64,000 bases of DNA. Source: Sphingobacteriaceae bacterium (GTDB lineage Bacteria > Bacteroidota > Bacteroidia > B-17B0 > Aurantibacillaceae). Made by a program: the position numbers and the translations under genes. Positions 1 to 8,862 of this stretch are shown here, in pieces. Position 1 is the first letter of the stretch. Every line of letters begins with the position of its first letter. The notes under the pieces are model-generated. The model did no database searches. It was not told the origin of the DNA and saw only the letters and a list, made by a program, of their open reading frames with translations. The stretch lies in assembly GCA_947480015.1 (NCBI GenBank), contig CANKBS010000011.1, positions 43,923 to 107,922 on the forward strand, in the 5' to 3' direction.

Positions 1-599
1 AAGGGCAGTTATTAGAACATTCACCATTTTGTGAACGCGATTATAAATTGCCTATGCAGTTGGAAACGCATGATGAAAAAGGTGATTTTTTAATGAAGAT
101 TAAAAAGGAAGGCATGATGCATGAACTGGTGTTTGCCACGCATCCCTTTGATGTAGTGGGCTGGGATGGTTATAATTTTCCTTGGGGCTTCTCCATTCAT
201 AATTTTGAACCTATTACCGGCCGCTTGCATCAACCGCCACCGGTGCACCAAACGTTTGAAACGTCTACATTTGTGGTTTGCAGTTTTTGCCCACGTTTAT
301 ACGATTACCATCCATTATCTATACCGGCACCTTACAATCATAGCAATATAGATAGCGATGAGGTATTGTATTACGTAGATGGGGATTTCATGAGCCGTAA
401 TAATATTGAACAAGGGCATATTACCTTACATCCTAAGGGCATTCCACACGGACCCGCACCAGGAGCGATGGAGCGTAGCATTGGTAAAACCGATACGCAA
501 GAACTTGCTGTGATGATAGACACCTTTAAACCTTTGATGGTAACCGAAGATGCCATGGCTATTGATGACGGTAAGTATTACAAAAGTTGGGTAGAGTAA
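1..599 (+). CDS. hmgA: Homogentisate 1,2-dioxygenase, C-terminal part (5' end outside the window)
   Basis: The reading frame is open from base 3 to the stop at 597-599, so the gene starts to the left of the window and about 199 C-terminal residues are visible. HmgA is the iron enzyme that opens the homogentisate ring to maleylacetoacetate in tyrosine and phenylalanine breakdown. The stretch YNHSNIDSDEVLYYVDGDF and the later KGIPHGPAPG look like the cupin part that carries the His/Glu/His iron ligands of this family; the exact ligand pairing is inferred. A TTG at 48 and an ATG at 54 are internal codons, not starts. It converges on trpS across a short gap. Aromatic amino acid breakdown recurs in the window through tyrosine phenol-lyase and tryptophanase. 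Confidence 0.88.
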   Translation, partial: GQLLEHSPFCERDYKLPMQLETHDEKGDFLMKIKKEGMMHELVFATHPFDVVGWDGYNFPWGFSIHNFEPITGRLHQPPPVHQTFETSTFVVCSFCPRLYDYHPLSIPAPYNHSNIDSDEVLYYVDGDFMSRNNIEQGHITLHPKGIPHGPAPGAMERSIGKTDTQELAVMIDTFKPLMVTEDAMAIDDGKYYKSWVE

Positions 600-654
600 A
601 AAGGCTCTATTGCGTGTATGTATGAATCATACAAATGGGTTATTTAATTCATTT

Positions 655-1626
655 TTAGTAACCCAACACCGCACGCACCTGCTTCAATTTTTCATCAGCA
701 AGTTTATTTGCTTTACTTTCGCCAATAGCTAATTCCTTTTCAAGTAAATGAGGGCTTGCCATTAAATGGGTAAAAGCTAGACGCTGTTCTTTATATTTAT
801 CGAGAATCAATTCGAATAAAGCCGTTTTAGCATGTCCATAACCAAAGCCACCTTTTAAATAATTTTGGCGCATGGCTTCAGTTTGTTCACTTGTAGCCAG
901 TAGTTCGTATAATTTAAACGTATTGTCGGTAGCCGGATCTTTAGGGTCTTCGAGCGATTTGCTGTCACTCACAATACTCATCACCACTTTTTTTAATTCC
1001 TTTTCAGGCAAAAAAACATTAATAAAATTATTATACGACTTACTCATTTTTTGTCCGTCAATACCGGGCACAATCATTACCCTAGAATCGGTTAAGGCTA
1101 CTGGAACCACTAAAATTTCTTTGCCTATTTTATGATTAAAAGACTTGGCAATATCGGCAGCCATTTCCAAATGCTGCATCTGGTCTTTACCCACGGGCAC
1201 AAATTCGGCATCATACAATAAAATATCGGCCGCCATTAACACCGGATAAGTGAACAGTCCGGCATTTACCTCGCTGAGGCGTTCGCTTTTATCTTTAAAC
1301 GAATGCGCATTGGCTAACATGGGGAAAGGCGTAAAACAATTTAAGTACCAGGTTAATTCGCTTACCTGGGGCACACGACTTTGGCGGTAAAACAAGGTAC
1401 GCAAAGGATCCAGACCAAATGCTAACCAAGTAGCCGCAACGGCCCGTGTACTTGCTTTAATGAATTCAGGATCTTTTTGGCTGATAAGGGTATGCATATC
1501 GGCAATAAAAAATAAACTTTCGTTTTCTTTCTTTTTGCTTAATGCGATGGCAGGGATAATAGCACCTAAGAGGTTACCCAGGTGTGGAACATTGGTGCTT
1601 TGGATTCCGGTTAAAATTCTTGACAT
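655..1626 (-). CDS. trpS: Tryptophanyl-tRNA synthetase
   Basis: This class I aminoacyl-tRNA synthetase charges tRNA-Trp. The HIGH-type signature is PHLGN at residues 14-18 and the KMSKS loop is at 193-197. The length of 323 aa is normal for the compact bacterial form. The ATG at 1626 follows a TACATTTG box (1640-1647), which supports this start. It lies 27 bp downstream of the COG2509 flavoprotein gene and faces hmgA. Nothing is missing. Confidence 0.96.
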   Translation of the reverse strand: MSRILTGIQSTNVPHLGNLLGAIIPAIALSKKKENESLFFIADMHTLISQKDPEFIKASTRAVAATWLAFGLDPLRTLFYRQSRVPQVSELTWYLNCFTPFPMLANAHSFKDKSERLSEVNAGLFTYPVLMAADILLYDAEFVPVGKDQMQHLEMAADIAKSFNHKIGKEILVVPVALTDSRVMIVPGIDGQKMSKSYNNFINVFLPEKELKKVVMSIVSDSKSLEDPKDPATDNTFKLYELLATSEQTEAMRQNYLKGGFGYGHAKTALFELILDKYKEQRLAFTHLMASPHLLEKELAIGESKANKLADEKLKQVRAVLGY

Positions 1627-1639
1627 AATATTACGGACA

Positions 1640-1647
1640 CAAATGTA
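1640..1647 (-). promoter_or_regulatory. -7 box of the trpS promoter
   Basis: The minus strand reads TACATTTG, a full match to the Bacteroidota -7 consensus TAnnTTTG, 13 bp before the trpS ATG. No clear TTG -33 element was found. It would give a very short leader. Confidence 0.55.
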
Positions 1648-1653
1648 GTATTT

Positions 1654-3228
1654 TTAATAACTTAATTTATCAGCACAACGTTCCCCGTCCATTGCAGCAC
1701 TCACTATACCTCCGGCATAACCGGCTCCTTCACCACAAGGGAAAAGATTTTTTAACTGCGGATGATGTAAAGCGTCTTTATCGCGTGGAATTCGCACGGG
1801 TGTTGAGGTGCGCGATTCAACCCCAACAATAACGGCTTCGTTGGTGAGGTAGCCGCGCATTTTTCCACCAAAAGCTTTAAAGCCTTCTTTTAAAGCCGGA
1901 CCAATTAATTTGCCCAAAACCTGTTGCATATCGGCACTTTTTAATCCCGGTTGATAGCTGCAATCGGGTAAGGAGCTGCTGAATTTTCCATTGGTAAAAT
2001 CGAGCAAACGCTGTGCCGGTGCGGTTTGTGTTTTGCCACCAAACACCCAGGCCGTTTGTTCCATTTGTTTTTGAAATTCTAAACCGGCTAATGGTCCGAA
2101 TTGTTTGTAGGCTTCAAAGTCTTTTAATTCCAAGCCTACTACAATACCGCTGTTGGCATAGTGGTTGTTACGTTTACTCGGACTCCAGCCATTGGTCACA
2201 ATTTCTTCTTGTGCCGTGGCGCAAGGCGCAATAATACCGCCGGGACACATGCAGAAAGAATATACGCCTCGCCCGTTTACCTGATGCACCATGCTATAGC
2301 TGGCGGCAGGTAAATAGGCGCGTTTGGCCACAACTTCTTCTAAACTCGAACAATGGTATTGAATACTGTCGACCAGCGATTGCGGATGCTCGGCTCTCAC
2401 GCCAAGAGCAAAGGGTTTGGCTTCGAGTAAAATGTGTTTGTTGTTTAATAACTCGTAAATGTCGCGCGCCGAGTGGCCTGTAGCCAGAATTAAATTCTGA
2501 ATGGGGATTTCATTTTCGCCTTGCTCCGATTGAATAAGCAAACTTTTTATGTGATCGTTCTCTTGTTTAAAATCAATGAGCTTAGAATTAAAGAATACCT
2601 CGCCCCCGTGTTTTAAAATGGTTTCGCGAATGAACTGAATGAGTTGCGGTAATTTATTGGTTCCAATGTGAGGGTGGGCTTCAACTAATATGTCAGGACT
2701 GGCACCATGGTTTACAAAAGTGTGAAGGATCTTATCAATATCGCCGCGTTTATTGGAGCGCGTATAAAGTTTACCGTCGCTATAAGTTCCGGCACCACCT
2801 TCGCCAAAACAATAATTGCTTTCGGGGTTCACGTGTTGTTCTTTGTTAATGGCCGCCAGATCGCGACGACGGGCTTTTACATCTTTACCGCGTTCGATGA
2901 TAATGGGTTTAATACCAAGTTCTAAACAACGCAGGGCCGCAAATAAACCAGCAGGACCAGCACCAATAATGTGACATGTTTTTTTAGAATGTGATACATC
3001 CTGGTACACAAACTCCATTTTTTCGGAAGGAATTTCTTCGTCAACAGCCGCTAAAACAGTTAGGTTAATGCGGATCTTACGGCCGCGGGCATCGATGCTG
3101 CGTTTTAATACTTTGATATTTAAAACCGAATCGGGTTTTAAGGAAAGTTGTTGTTTTACTTCTTCCTTAAGCAAAAGCTCATTGAGAGCGGTTTCGGGAC
3201 TTAGTTGTAATTGTAGTTTAGTTTGCAT
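1654..3228 (-). CDS. FAD-dependent dehydrogenase of the COG2509 family
   Basis: This is a 524 aa flavoprotein. A GAGPAG dinucleotide-binding motif is at residues 89-94, preceded by about 85 residues of extra N-terminal domain, which is usual for this family of uncharacterised FAD-dependent dehydrogenases. GEGGAGTYSDGKLYTR and the C-terminal PCGEGAGYAGGI segment are typical conserved blocks. The substrate is unknown. The protein is probably soluble and cytoplasmic, since no signal peptide is seen. A CAACTTTG near-match to the -7 box lies at 3268-3275 on the minus strand. It is followed closely by trpS. Confidence 0.85.
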   Translation of the reverse strand: MQTKLQLQLSPETALNELLLKEEVKQQLSLKPDSVLNIKVLKRSIDARGRKIRINLTVLAAVDEEIPSEKMEFVYQDVSHSKKTCHIIGAGPAGLFAALRCLELGIKPIIIERGKDVKARRRDLAAINKEQHVNPESNYCFGEGGAGTYSDGKLYTRSNKRGDIDKILHTFVNHGASPDILVEAHPHIGTNKLPQLIQFIRETILKHGGEVFFNSKLIDFKQENDHIKSLLIQSEQGENEIPIQNLILATGHSARDIYELLNNKHILLEAKPFALGVRAEHPQSLVDSIQYHCSSLEEVVAKRAYLPAASYSMVHQVNGRGVYSFCMCPGGIIAPCATAQEEIVTNGWSPSKRNNHYANSGIVVGLELKDFEAYKQFGPLAGLEFQKQMEQTAWVFGGKTQTAPAQRLLDFTNGKFSSSLPDCSYQPGLKSADMQQVLGKLIGPALKEGFKAFGGKMRGYLTNEAVIVGVESRTSTPVRIPRDKDALHHPQLKNLFPCGEGAGYAGGIVSAAMDGERCADKLSY

Positions 3229-3318
3229 GATTGAGGTGGAAGATTTTTATTCTTCATTTTCCAGATGCAAAGTTGGGTAATTTTTAGCAGTTAAAATAAT
3301 GGGAAAGTAAAAGAAGCC

Positions 3319-4077
3319 TTAACCCTCGAAGGTGATGCTGAATACCACCATGCGTGATCGGATCTTATCGATACTATTGGTAAACACTGAGTTTTCGGGC
3401 TTGAGCAGGTTTTTGGTGCCTATGAGTAATTTTAATTCGAAACCCAGTTTAAAGTATTGTAAATAAAAATCGGTACCGGCACCAGCACTGTAGAAAAAAT
3501 CGTCGCGGGTTAATTTTACATTGTCGTCGAGTTGATTGGGGCCGCCGGTTGAGGCCGTGCCGGCCTTTTTACGGGCCGAGAGATCGAGTGAATAACCGCC
3601 TCCACCAATCACATAGGCCGAAAAATTACCCAGGCGCTTGGATTGAATTTTCATTTCCATGGGGAAAACAAGAAACACCGATTCAACTGTTTTTTGAAAG
3701 ATTTTAAAACTATCGAGGTCGGAGGTGGCCAGGTTGTACTCTATTTTACGGGTACCGAAACTGATGTTGGGGGTAAAGCGAAGTCTCACATATTCAGCCA
3801 AGCGGGCATCGGCAACCAGGCCAATGGCGAAACCTTTTTTAGGCACCGAATAAATGGTTTGAACACGGTAGCGCGAGTTATCGATTACCGTATCGGGAAA
3901 GAGCGAATTGGGGACAGGATTGAGGCGGAAATCGGTTTGATTGCCGGCCACTGTAAAGCCAAAATGTATTTTTTGTTTGTAAAACCTGGGCAAATGCACA
4001 CCGTATCCATCACTTTCTTGTGAGAAAACAAGAGCAGAAATTAAAAGGGAAACCAGTATTAAAACAAATCTTTTCAG
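3319..4077 (-). CDS. porT: PorT-family outer-membrane beta-barrel protein (type IX secretion), probable CTG start
   Basis: The mature part (FGFTVAGNQTDFRL, then repeated amphipathic strands, ending GTDFYLQYFKLGFELKLL) matches the PorT/SprT proteins of the Bacteroidota type IX secretion system. A GTG-started version at 3999 would lack a signal peptide. In the same frame upstream there is MKRFVLILVSLLISALVFSQ if the CTG codon at 4075-4077 is read as the start. The open frame reaches only a stop at 4150-4152 and contains no ATG, GTG or TTG before this point. With CTG the protein is 252 aa, normal for the family, and a TAACTTTA near-match to the -7 box lies about 36 bp upstream. The gene diverges from panD. 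A T9SS substrate is encoded at 44547-46484. Confidence 0.72.
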   Translation of the reverse strand: MKRFVLILVSLLISALVFSQESDGYGVHLPRFYKQKIHFGFTVAGNQTDFRLNPVPNSLFPDTVIDNSRYRVQTIYSVPKKGFAIGLVADARLAEYVRLRFTPNISFGTRKIEYNLATSDLDSFKIFQKTVESVFLVFPMEMKIQSKRLGNFSAYVIGGGGYSLDLSARKKAGTASTGGPNQLDDNVKLTRDDFFYSAGAGTDFYLQYFKLGFELKLLIGTKNLLKPENSVFTNSIDKIRSRMVVFSITFEG

Positions 4078-4166
4078 AGAAAATATAACGTTTTTTAATG
4101 CACGAAATTGTGTAAAGTTATTGATTTTGTTGAGTTTTATAATGTCTGATTACTAATAAAAAAGCA

Positions 4167-4174
4167 TAAATTTG
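4167..4174 (+). promoter_or_regulatory. -7 box of the panD operon
   Basis: TAAATTTG is a full match to TAnnTTTG and ends 7 bp before the panD ATG at 4182. The transcript leader would be very short. The promoter would serve panD, the flippase-like gene and rfaE2. Confidence 0.6.
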
Positions 4175-4181
4175 TAGCCTT

Positions 4182-4532
4182 ATGGAAATTCAGGTATTGA
4201 AATCTAAATTGCACTGTGTAACGGTTACGCAGGCTGAATTAGATTATATAGGCAGTATCACCATTGACGAAGATCTCATGGAGGCAGCCAATTTAATTGA
4301 GAACGAACAGGTACATGTTTTAGATAAAAATAACGGCGAACGTTTTATAACCTATGTGTTAAAGGGCGAACGTGGCAGTGGGGTTATTTGTTTAAACGGT
4401 CCGGCTGCGTTGCGTGTAAAATTAGGCGATGTGGTGATTGTGATCTCATATGCTTCTATGGACTTTGAAAAAGCAAAAACCTTTGTTCCCTGGGTGGTTT
4501 TTCCCGATACGGCTAGCAATAAATTGAAATAA
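4182..4532 (+). CDS. panD: Aspartate 1-decarboxylase
   Basis: PanD makes beta-alanine from aspartate for pantothenate and CoA synthesis. It is a pyruvoyl enzyme formed by self-cleavage between Gly24 and Ser25, and this Gly-Ser pair is present at residues 24-25 (DYIGSIT). Lys9 and Tyr22, conserved in the family, are also visible. The length of 116 aa is normal. The stop lies one base before the ATG of the next gene, so the two are almost certainly co-transcribed. Confidence 0.96.
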   Translation: MEIQVLKSKLHCVTVTQAELDYIGSITIDEDLMEAANLIENEQVHVLDKNNGERFITYVLKGERGSGVICLNGPAALRVKLGDVVIVISYASMDFEKAKTFVPWVVFPDTASNKLK

Positions 4533-4533
4533 G

Positions 4534-5559
4534 ATGAGCACAAAAAACACCAAATCAATTATACAATTTGTTGTTTTATTAAGCATTGGCTTATTACTCG
4601 TATGGCTCTCTTTAAGGCAAGTTGCGCCGGTAAAAGATCAGATTATGGATGCTTTTGCCAATGCCAATTATTTTTGGGTCATCATTTCACTATTAATTTC
4701 ATTTTTAAGTCATTTTTTAAGAGCTTATCGCTGGAATTATTTACTGGCACCAGTGGCGCATAAAACAAATTTATTAAATGCTACCTGTCATGTGTTGGTT
4801 GGATATATGGCCAATTACGGCATTCCCCGCATGGGTGAAGTCACCCGTTGCACACTTGCCGCTAAGTATGATAAAGTTCCTTTTGAAGTGGCTTTTGGTA
4901 CGGTAATAACGGAGCGTATTATTGATTTTATTTTATTTCTGGTTATCTTTTTATTAACCCTTGCTCTGCAATTCACCGAACTTATCGGCTTAGCAAACAA
5001 GTACGCGTTTGATGGTTTAAGAACCAGGCTAGCCGGCATTAGTGAGAGCCCATTAAACATGATTATTTTAGTGGTACTTATTATTGGATGTATTGTTTTG
5101 ATTTACGGGATGCGAAAAAAATTCGCCTCCTTATTAAAAGGCAAACTTGGCGGCATTATTAAGGGGATGGGACAAGGCATTGGTTCTATTCGCAACATGG
5201 AAAAACCTTTTCAGTTTGTTGCCTTGAGTCTGGGTATTTGGGCCTGTTATTTTTACTCCCTTTACTTTTGTTTTTTTGCATTAAGTGGTACTAGTCATTT
5301 GGGTCAAAGAGAATGTTTGACCTTATTGTTGTTTGGCACCTTTGGGGTGATGTTTTCGCCCGGTGGATTAGGGGCTTATCCTTTTATTGTGGGCGGTATT
5401 TTATTAAGCACCTTTCATGTTGATCAGGTATCGTCGTTTGCGCTGCCCTGGTTATCATGGACCAGTCAGTTTATTCTGATCATGATTTTTGGTATGTTGA
5501 GTTTAATTATTCTGCCCTTGTATAACCGCAAAAAACATGTCGTTTCATCAACAACTTAA
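4534..5559 (+). CDS. Flippase-like integral membrane protein (LPG synthase TM region / UPF0104 family)
   Basis: A 341 aa protein with about eight hydrophobic segments and the FLSHFLRAYRWNYLL and YMANYGIPRMGEVTR blocks that mark the lysylphosphatidylglycerol-synthase transmembrane region family. It lacks the C-terminal catalytic domain of MprF, so a lipid flippase or transporter role is more likely than lysyl transfer. The substrate is unknown. It sits between panD and rfaE2 and its 3' end overlaps the start of rfaE2 by 23 bp. Confidence 0.82.
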   Translation: MSTKNTKSIIQFVVLLSIGLLLVWLSLRQVAPVKDQIMDAFANANYFWVIISLLISFLSHFLRAYRWNYLLAPVAHKTNLLNATCHVLVGYMANYGIPRMGEVTRCTLAAKYDKVPFEVAFGTVITERIIDFILFLVIFLLTLALQFTELIGLANKYAFDGLRTRLAGISESPLNMIILVVLIIGCIVLIYGMRKKFASLLKGKLGGIIKGMGQGIGSIRNMEKPFQFVALSLGIWACYFYSLYFCFFALSGTSHLGQRECLTLLLFGTFGVMFSPGGLGAYPFIVGGILLSTFHVDQVSSFALPWLSWTSQFILIMIFGMLSLIILPLYNRKKHVVSSTT

Positions 5560-6028
5560 ACATAAGATCATTTCTAAGGACGAGGCTTTAAAAAAAACAG
5601 AAGCTTTGAAGAAGGAAAATAAACGCATGGTGTTTACCAATGGTTGTTTTGATATTCTGCATCCCGGTCATGTTGATTATTTGAGCCAGGCCCGCGATTT
5701 AGGCGATTTTATGGTGTTGGGATTAAACACCGACCATTCGGTTCGTTTATTGAATAAAGCTCCCAATCGCCCTATTAATAATGAGTTGACGCGGGCCACC
5801 GTTTTAGCCGGATTAGCCTGTATTGATGCCATTGTGTTTTTTGATGAAGCCACACCCCTGGAATTGATCAGCTATTTAAAACCGAATGTACTGGTAAAAG
5901 GCAATGATTATAAAGTGGAACAAATTGTAGGTTATGAGGTGGTAAAAGCCAATGGAGGCGAAATAATCACCATTCCTTTGCTGGAGGGATTTTCTACCAC
6001 CGCATTGATCAAAAAAATTCTCGCTTAA
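5537..6028 (+). CDS. rfaE2: D-glycero-beta-D-manno-heptose-1-phosphate adenylyltransferase
   Basis: This 163 aa protein corresponds to the C-terminal adenylyltransferase half of HldE and makes ADP-heptose for lipopolysaccharide core. The nucleotidyltransferase motif is TNGCFDILHPGHVDYL with HPGH at 42-45, and the C-terminal GFSTTALI block is typical. The stand-alone form is common where the kinase is a separate gene. It starts inside the end of the flippase-like gene and converges on lptD, with only 4 bp between the stops, which fits two envelope genes. Confidence 0.92.
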   Translation: MSFHQQLKHKIISKDEALKKTEALKKENKRMVFTNGCFDILHPGHVDYLSQARDLGDFMVLGLNTDHSVRLLNKAPNRPINNELTRATVLAGLACIDAIVFFDEATPLELISYLKPNVLVKGNDYKVEQIVGYEVVKANGGEIITIPLLEGFSTTALIKKILA

Positions 6029-6032
6029 TTTT

Positions 6033-8732
6033 TTACAGGAAGTTATTATCGTAGAAATTTCGTTGGCGTGGAATTTTGAATTCGCTAAACATCGATGATT
6101 TTAAGTTAAGTGTAATGTTGTAGCTTTTGGCAATACCAAAAGGCACCCAACGGATACTGGCTTGCCAGCATTTAAGATCGCGCACCACGCTTATAGCAGT
6201 GGTGGTTAATTTTTGATGGTTCACATCAATACCGCTGCTAATTCCTACTTTCCAAAACTTGGTTGGAAGAATATCGGCATTAAATCGTAAGCTGTGAGTG
6301 GGTTGCAGCCTTTGATTGTTAGGGTTGGTGAGATCAAGGGTATAATAAACACTTAAGTTCCAGGCTAATTTTTCATCGGGATTTAAATCACTCATGGTGC
6401 CGCTTTCAGCGCCATTCGACATTTTGGGGGCTTCGCGACTTTTTTGTAAGGCAGCCAACATATTACTGCCAATGGTGGTATTCACCTGAAAGCTTGCATT
6501 GGTAAGTCTTGCCAGAGGACCGCCATTTTCATAGGAGTACTTACTTACCGTTGTATGACTGGTTTGATTGTAAACATAAGGATTAAAGGTGCTGTTGGCG
6601 TTCACATCAAAGTACTTAAACAGTTTGGTTCTTGCGGTGGCTGAGATATTGCTCATTCTAAAACTATCTGCAGCAAAATTATAACTACCACTTAAACCTA
6701 AATTTTGAATAAGGGCTACTTTTTTGTAGGTGACACCAGTATCGGTTTTATGTTTAAACTTCCCTTCCACGTTATTGTTTAGTGCAAGGCTTAGCATGTT
6801 TTGTTTCCCCGGAGTAGGTCCGCCAAAAATACTTTTTTCAAAGGTCGAGTAGCGCAAGGTGTGTCCAATGGTATCGGTTTGCACGGTTTTCCAAAAGCCA
6901 TATTTAGGAGCGCCAAAGTCGGGGCGATAGCTATAGGTTAAAGTGGGAATGAGTAAGTGGCGGATTCTTTGCACCCTTCCTTTTTTGAACGAGTAGTCAA
7001 AATAAATTTGTGTATTAAAGGCGGTTGAAAAGGTAGCATCATAACCGTGCGCCAATTGATTTACTTGATTGTTTTTTACACGATGCACAAGGCTGTCTTT
7101 ACTGTACGTGTTTTCTTTGATGTACGTGGAGTCGCCGATTCTTACCGTATCTCTGCGTTTGTATAGCTCTTGAACGATGTCGGAATAGTATTCTTTTTCA
7201 ATACTTTTAGTGTATAAGTACGAAGTGAATTTTACCTGCGGTGTTGCGGTGATGTATTTAAATATATTAAAGTTGGTTGAAATGGGAACCGATTGGCGAA
7301 TGCCGTAATGCAAACTATCGAGTGGTCTGCCTTTAAAGATGGTAGAGTCCTTACCGGTTAAGGTATTCTGGGCCTCGAGCAAATAACTCATACCAATTTT
7401 ATCCAACACATTTTGTTTTACAGCGTTTTCACGTTTGAAAGGAAAAAAACGATTCACATTAAATGTCAATGAAGGAAATGTAATGTTGGTTTGTTGTGTT
7501 TGTGTGTTTTGACTGTGTGTGGCGTTTAAACTCAAAGAGCTGAGCTTATAGGTTTTTGTAAAATTAATGTTCGATAAAAAAGTGCTTTGTAAGAGTTGAC
7601 CGGTATTAACCGAAGTTAAACGATTATAATTTTGATTGTTCTTATAATTCACATTGGCATTAAAACGTATGCTGGGATTACTTTTATTATCCTGATTGTG
7701 GGTCCAGCCAATTTGATAGGATTTATTTTTTTGTAAACTTTTTGGGATGTCTTTATCGCCGGTGGTAATCTGACTCATGCCCAGCGTGAGCATGCCCGAT
7801 GCCTTGTAAAGCACATTATAACTGTTGGTGGTGGTAAGCGCGTAACTCCCGTTCGAATAAATGTCGCCACGAATAATCATGTCGGTTTTATCGTTAATGC
7901 CCCAGTAAAAACCACCCTGTCGCAGGCTATAACCCAAACCGGGAGAATTACCATAGGTAGGTAATAAAATACCGCTGTGTTGTTTCTTCGTGTTAGGAAA
8001 ATATCCGAAGGGGAGTCCGATGGGTGTCGGTACCCCACCAATTTCGAGGTACATGGGACCGGTAACAATTTTATCGTTTGGAATGACCTTGGCTTTGGTG
8101 GCTCTGAAAACCGTGCGCGAATCGGCCTGATTGCAGAGTACACATTTCATGTTTTTAAAATAAGTAATGTTGGTGCCGTCTTTTTTGATCTCGCTCCCAA
8201 ACACCAGCAATTCGCCTTGTTTGGTCCAGGCATTGTAAATCTTGCCCTTTTTGGTCTTTAAATTGTATTTAATAGTATCGGCACTCATTTCCTGACCTTC
8301 GTCGTTAAAGGTGGGCAGGCCCTGGGGTTTACCCAGACTATCTTTTTTGCCATAGGCTTTTACCAAGCTTTTGAAGTAGTCAATTTCGATGTATTCGGCC
8401 GACATGTTCATGCTTCCGAACACAACTTTTGACTTACCGTATAATAAGGCTCTTCCCTTTTGGGGCATGGCTACCACGCTGTCGTCAGCCGAATAAGTTA
8501 CGGCTTCATCAATGCTTTCTTCGGTGCCATCGCTCATGTTTAGCGAATCAACCGTGGAAGTAGATTTTGCCTGCAGCGAATCGGGCAATGAGGCTTCTTT
8601 GCTTGTGAGGCTATCGATCTTAACCTTTTTTAAGGTATCTAAAGGCTGGGTTTGCGCGTTTATAGGGTGTGTCCCCAAAGATATTAACAGGAATAGGAAG
8701 AAAACTACTTTATTATGTGGGGATAACATCAA
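6033..8732 (-). CDS. lptD: LPS-assembly outer-membrane protein LptD
   Basis: LptD forms the outer-membrane barrel that inserts lipopolysaccharide. The 899 aa product has a signal peptide (cleavage after about residue 26, PINAQ), then an OstA-type beta-jellyroll region (RALLYGKSKVVFG, MSADTIKYNLKTKKGKIYNAW), the conserved GVPTPIGLPFGYFPNTKK segment, and a long C-terminal barrel ending in Leu. The length is normal for Bacteroidota forms. It diverges from the amidase gene. Confidence 0.9.
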   Translation of the reverse strand: MMLSPHNKVVFFLFLLISLGTHPINAQTQPLDTLKKVKIDSLTSKEASLPDSLQAKSTSTVDSLNMSDGTEESIDEAVTYSADDSVVAMPQKGRALLYGKSKVVFGSMNMSAEYIEIDYFKSLVKAYGKKDSLGKPQGLPTFNDEGQEMSADTIKYNLKTKKGKIYNAWTKQGELLVFGSEIKKDGTNITYFKNMKCVLCNQADSRTVFRATKAKVIPNDKIVTGPMYLEIGGVPTPIGLPFGYFPNTKKQHSGILLPTYGNSPGLGYSLRQGGFYWGINDKTDMIIRGDIYSNGSYALTTTNSYNVLYKASGMLTLGMSQITTGDKDIPKSLQKNKSYQIGWTHNQDNKSNPSIRFNANVNYKNNQNYNRLTSVNTGQLLQSTFLSNINFTKTYKLSSLSLNATHSQNTQTQQTNITFPSLTFNVNRFFPFKRENAVKQNVLDKIGMSYLLEAQNTLTGKDSTIFKGRPLDSLHYGIRQSVPISTNFNIFKYITATPQVKFTSYLYTKSIEKEYYSDIVQELYKRRDTVRIGDSTYIKENTYSKDSLVHRVKNNQVNQLAHGYDATFSTAFNTQIYFDYSFKKGRVQRIRHLLIPTLTYSYRPDFGAPKYGFWKTVQTDTIGHTLRYSTFEKSIFGGPTPGKQNMLSLALNNNVEGKFKHKTDTGVTYKKVALIQNLGLSGSYNFAADSFRMSNISATARTKLFKYFDVNANSTFNPYVYNQTSHTTVSKYSYENGGPLARLTNASFQVNTTIGSNMLAALQKSREAPKMSNGAESGTMSDLNPDEKLAWNLSVYYTLDLTNPNNQRLQPTHSLRFNADILPTKFWKVGISSGIDVNHQKLTTTAISVVRDLKCWQASIRWVPFGIAKSYNITLNLKSSMFSEFKIPRQRNFYDNNFL

Positions 8733-8815
8733 GCCGAATCAAATACTTTTATTCAACTGTTAAAAAGATAATACTGGAAAACCGGTTTAAGAGCATTTTT
8801 GTGATAGCTAGCACA

Positions 8816-8823
8816 CAAAGCTA
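8816..8823 (-). promoter_or_regulatory. Candidate -7 box for lptD
   Basis: The minus strand reads TAGCTTTG, a full TAnnTTTG match, with a TTG 23 bp upstream on the same strand, at the long end of the usual spacing. The leader to the lptD ATG would be about 80 bp. On the plus strand, CATTTTTG at 8794-8801 is a one-mismatch candidate for the amidase gene. Confidence 0.45.
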
Positions 8824-8862
8824 CAATACTTTAACGTATTGCATAGCAATTTATTAGAAGAG

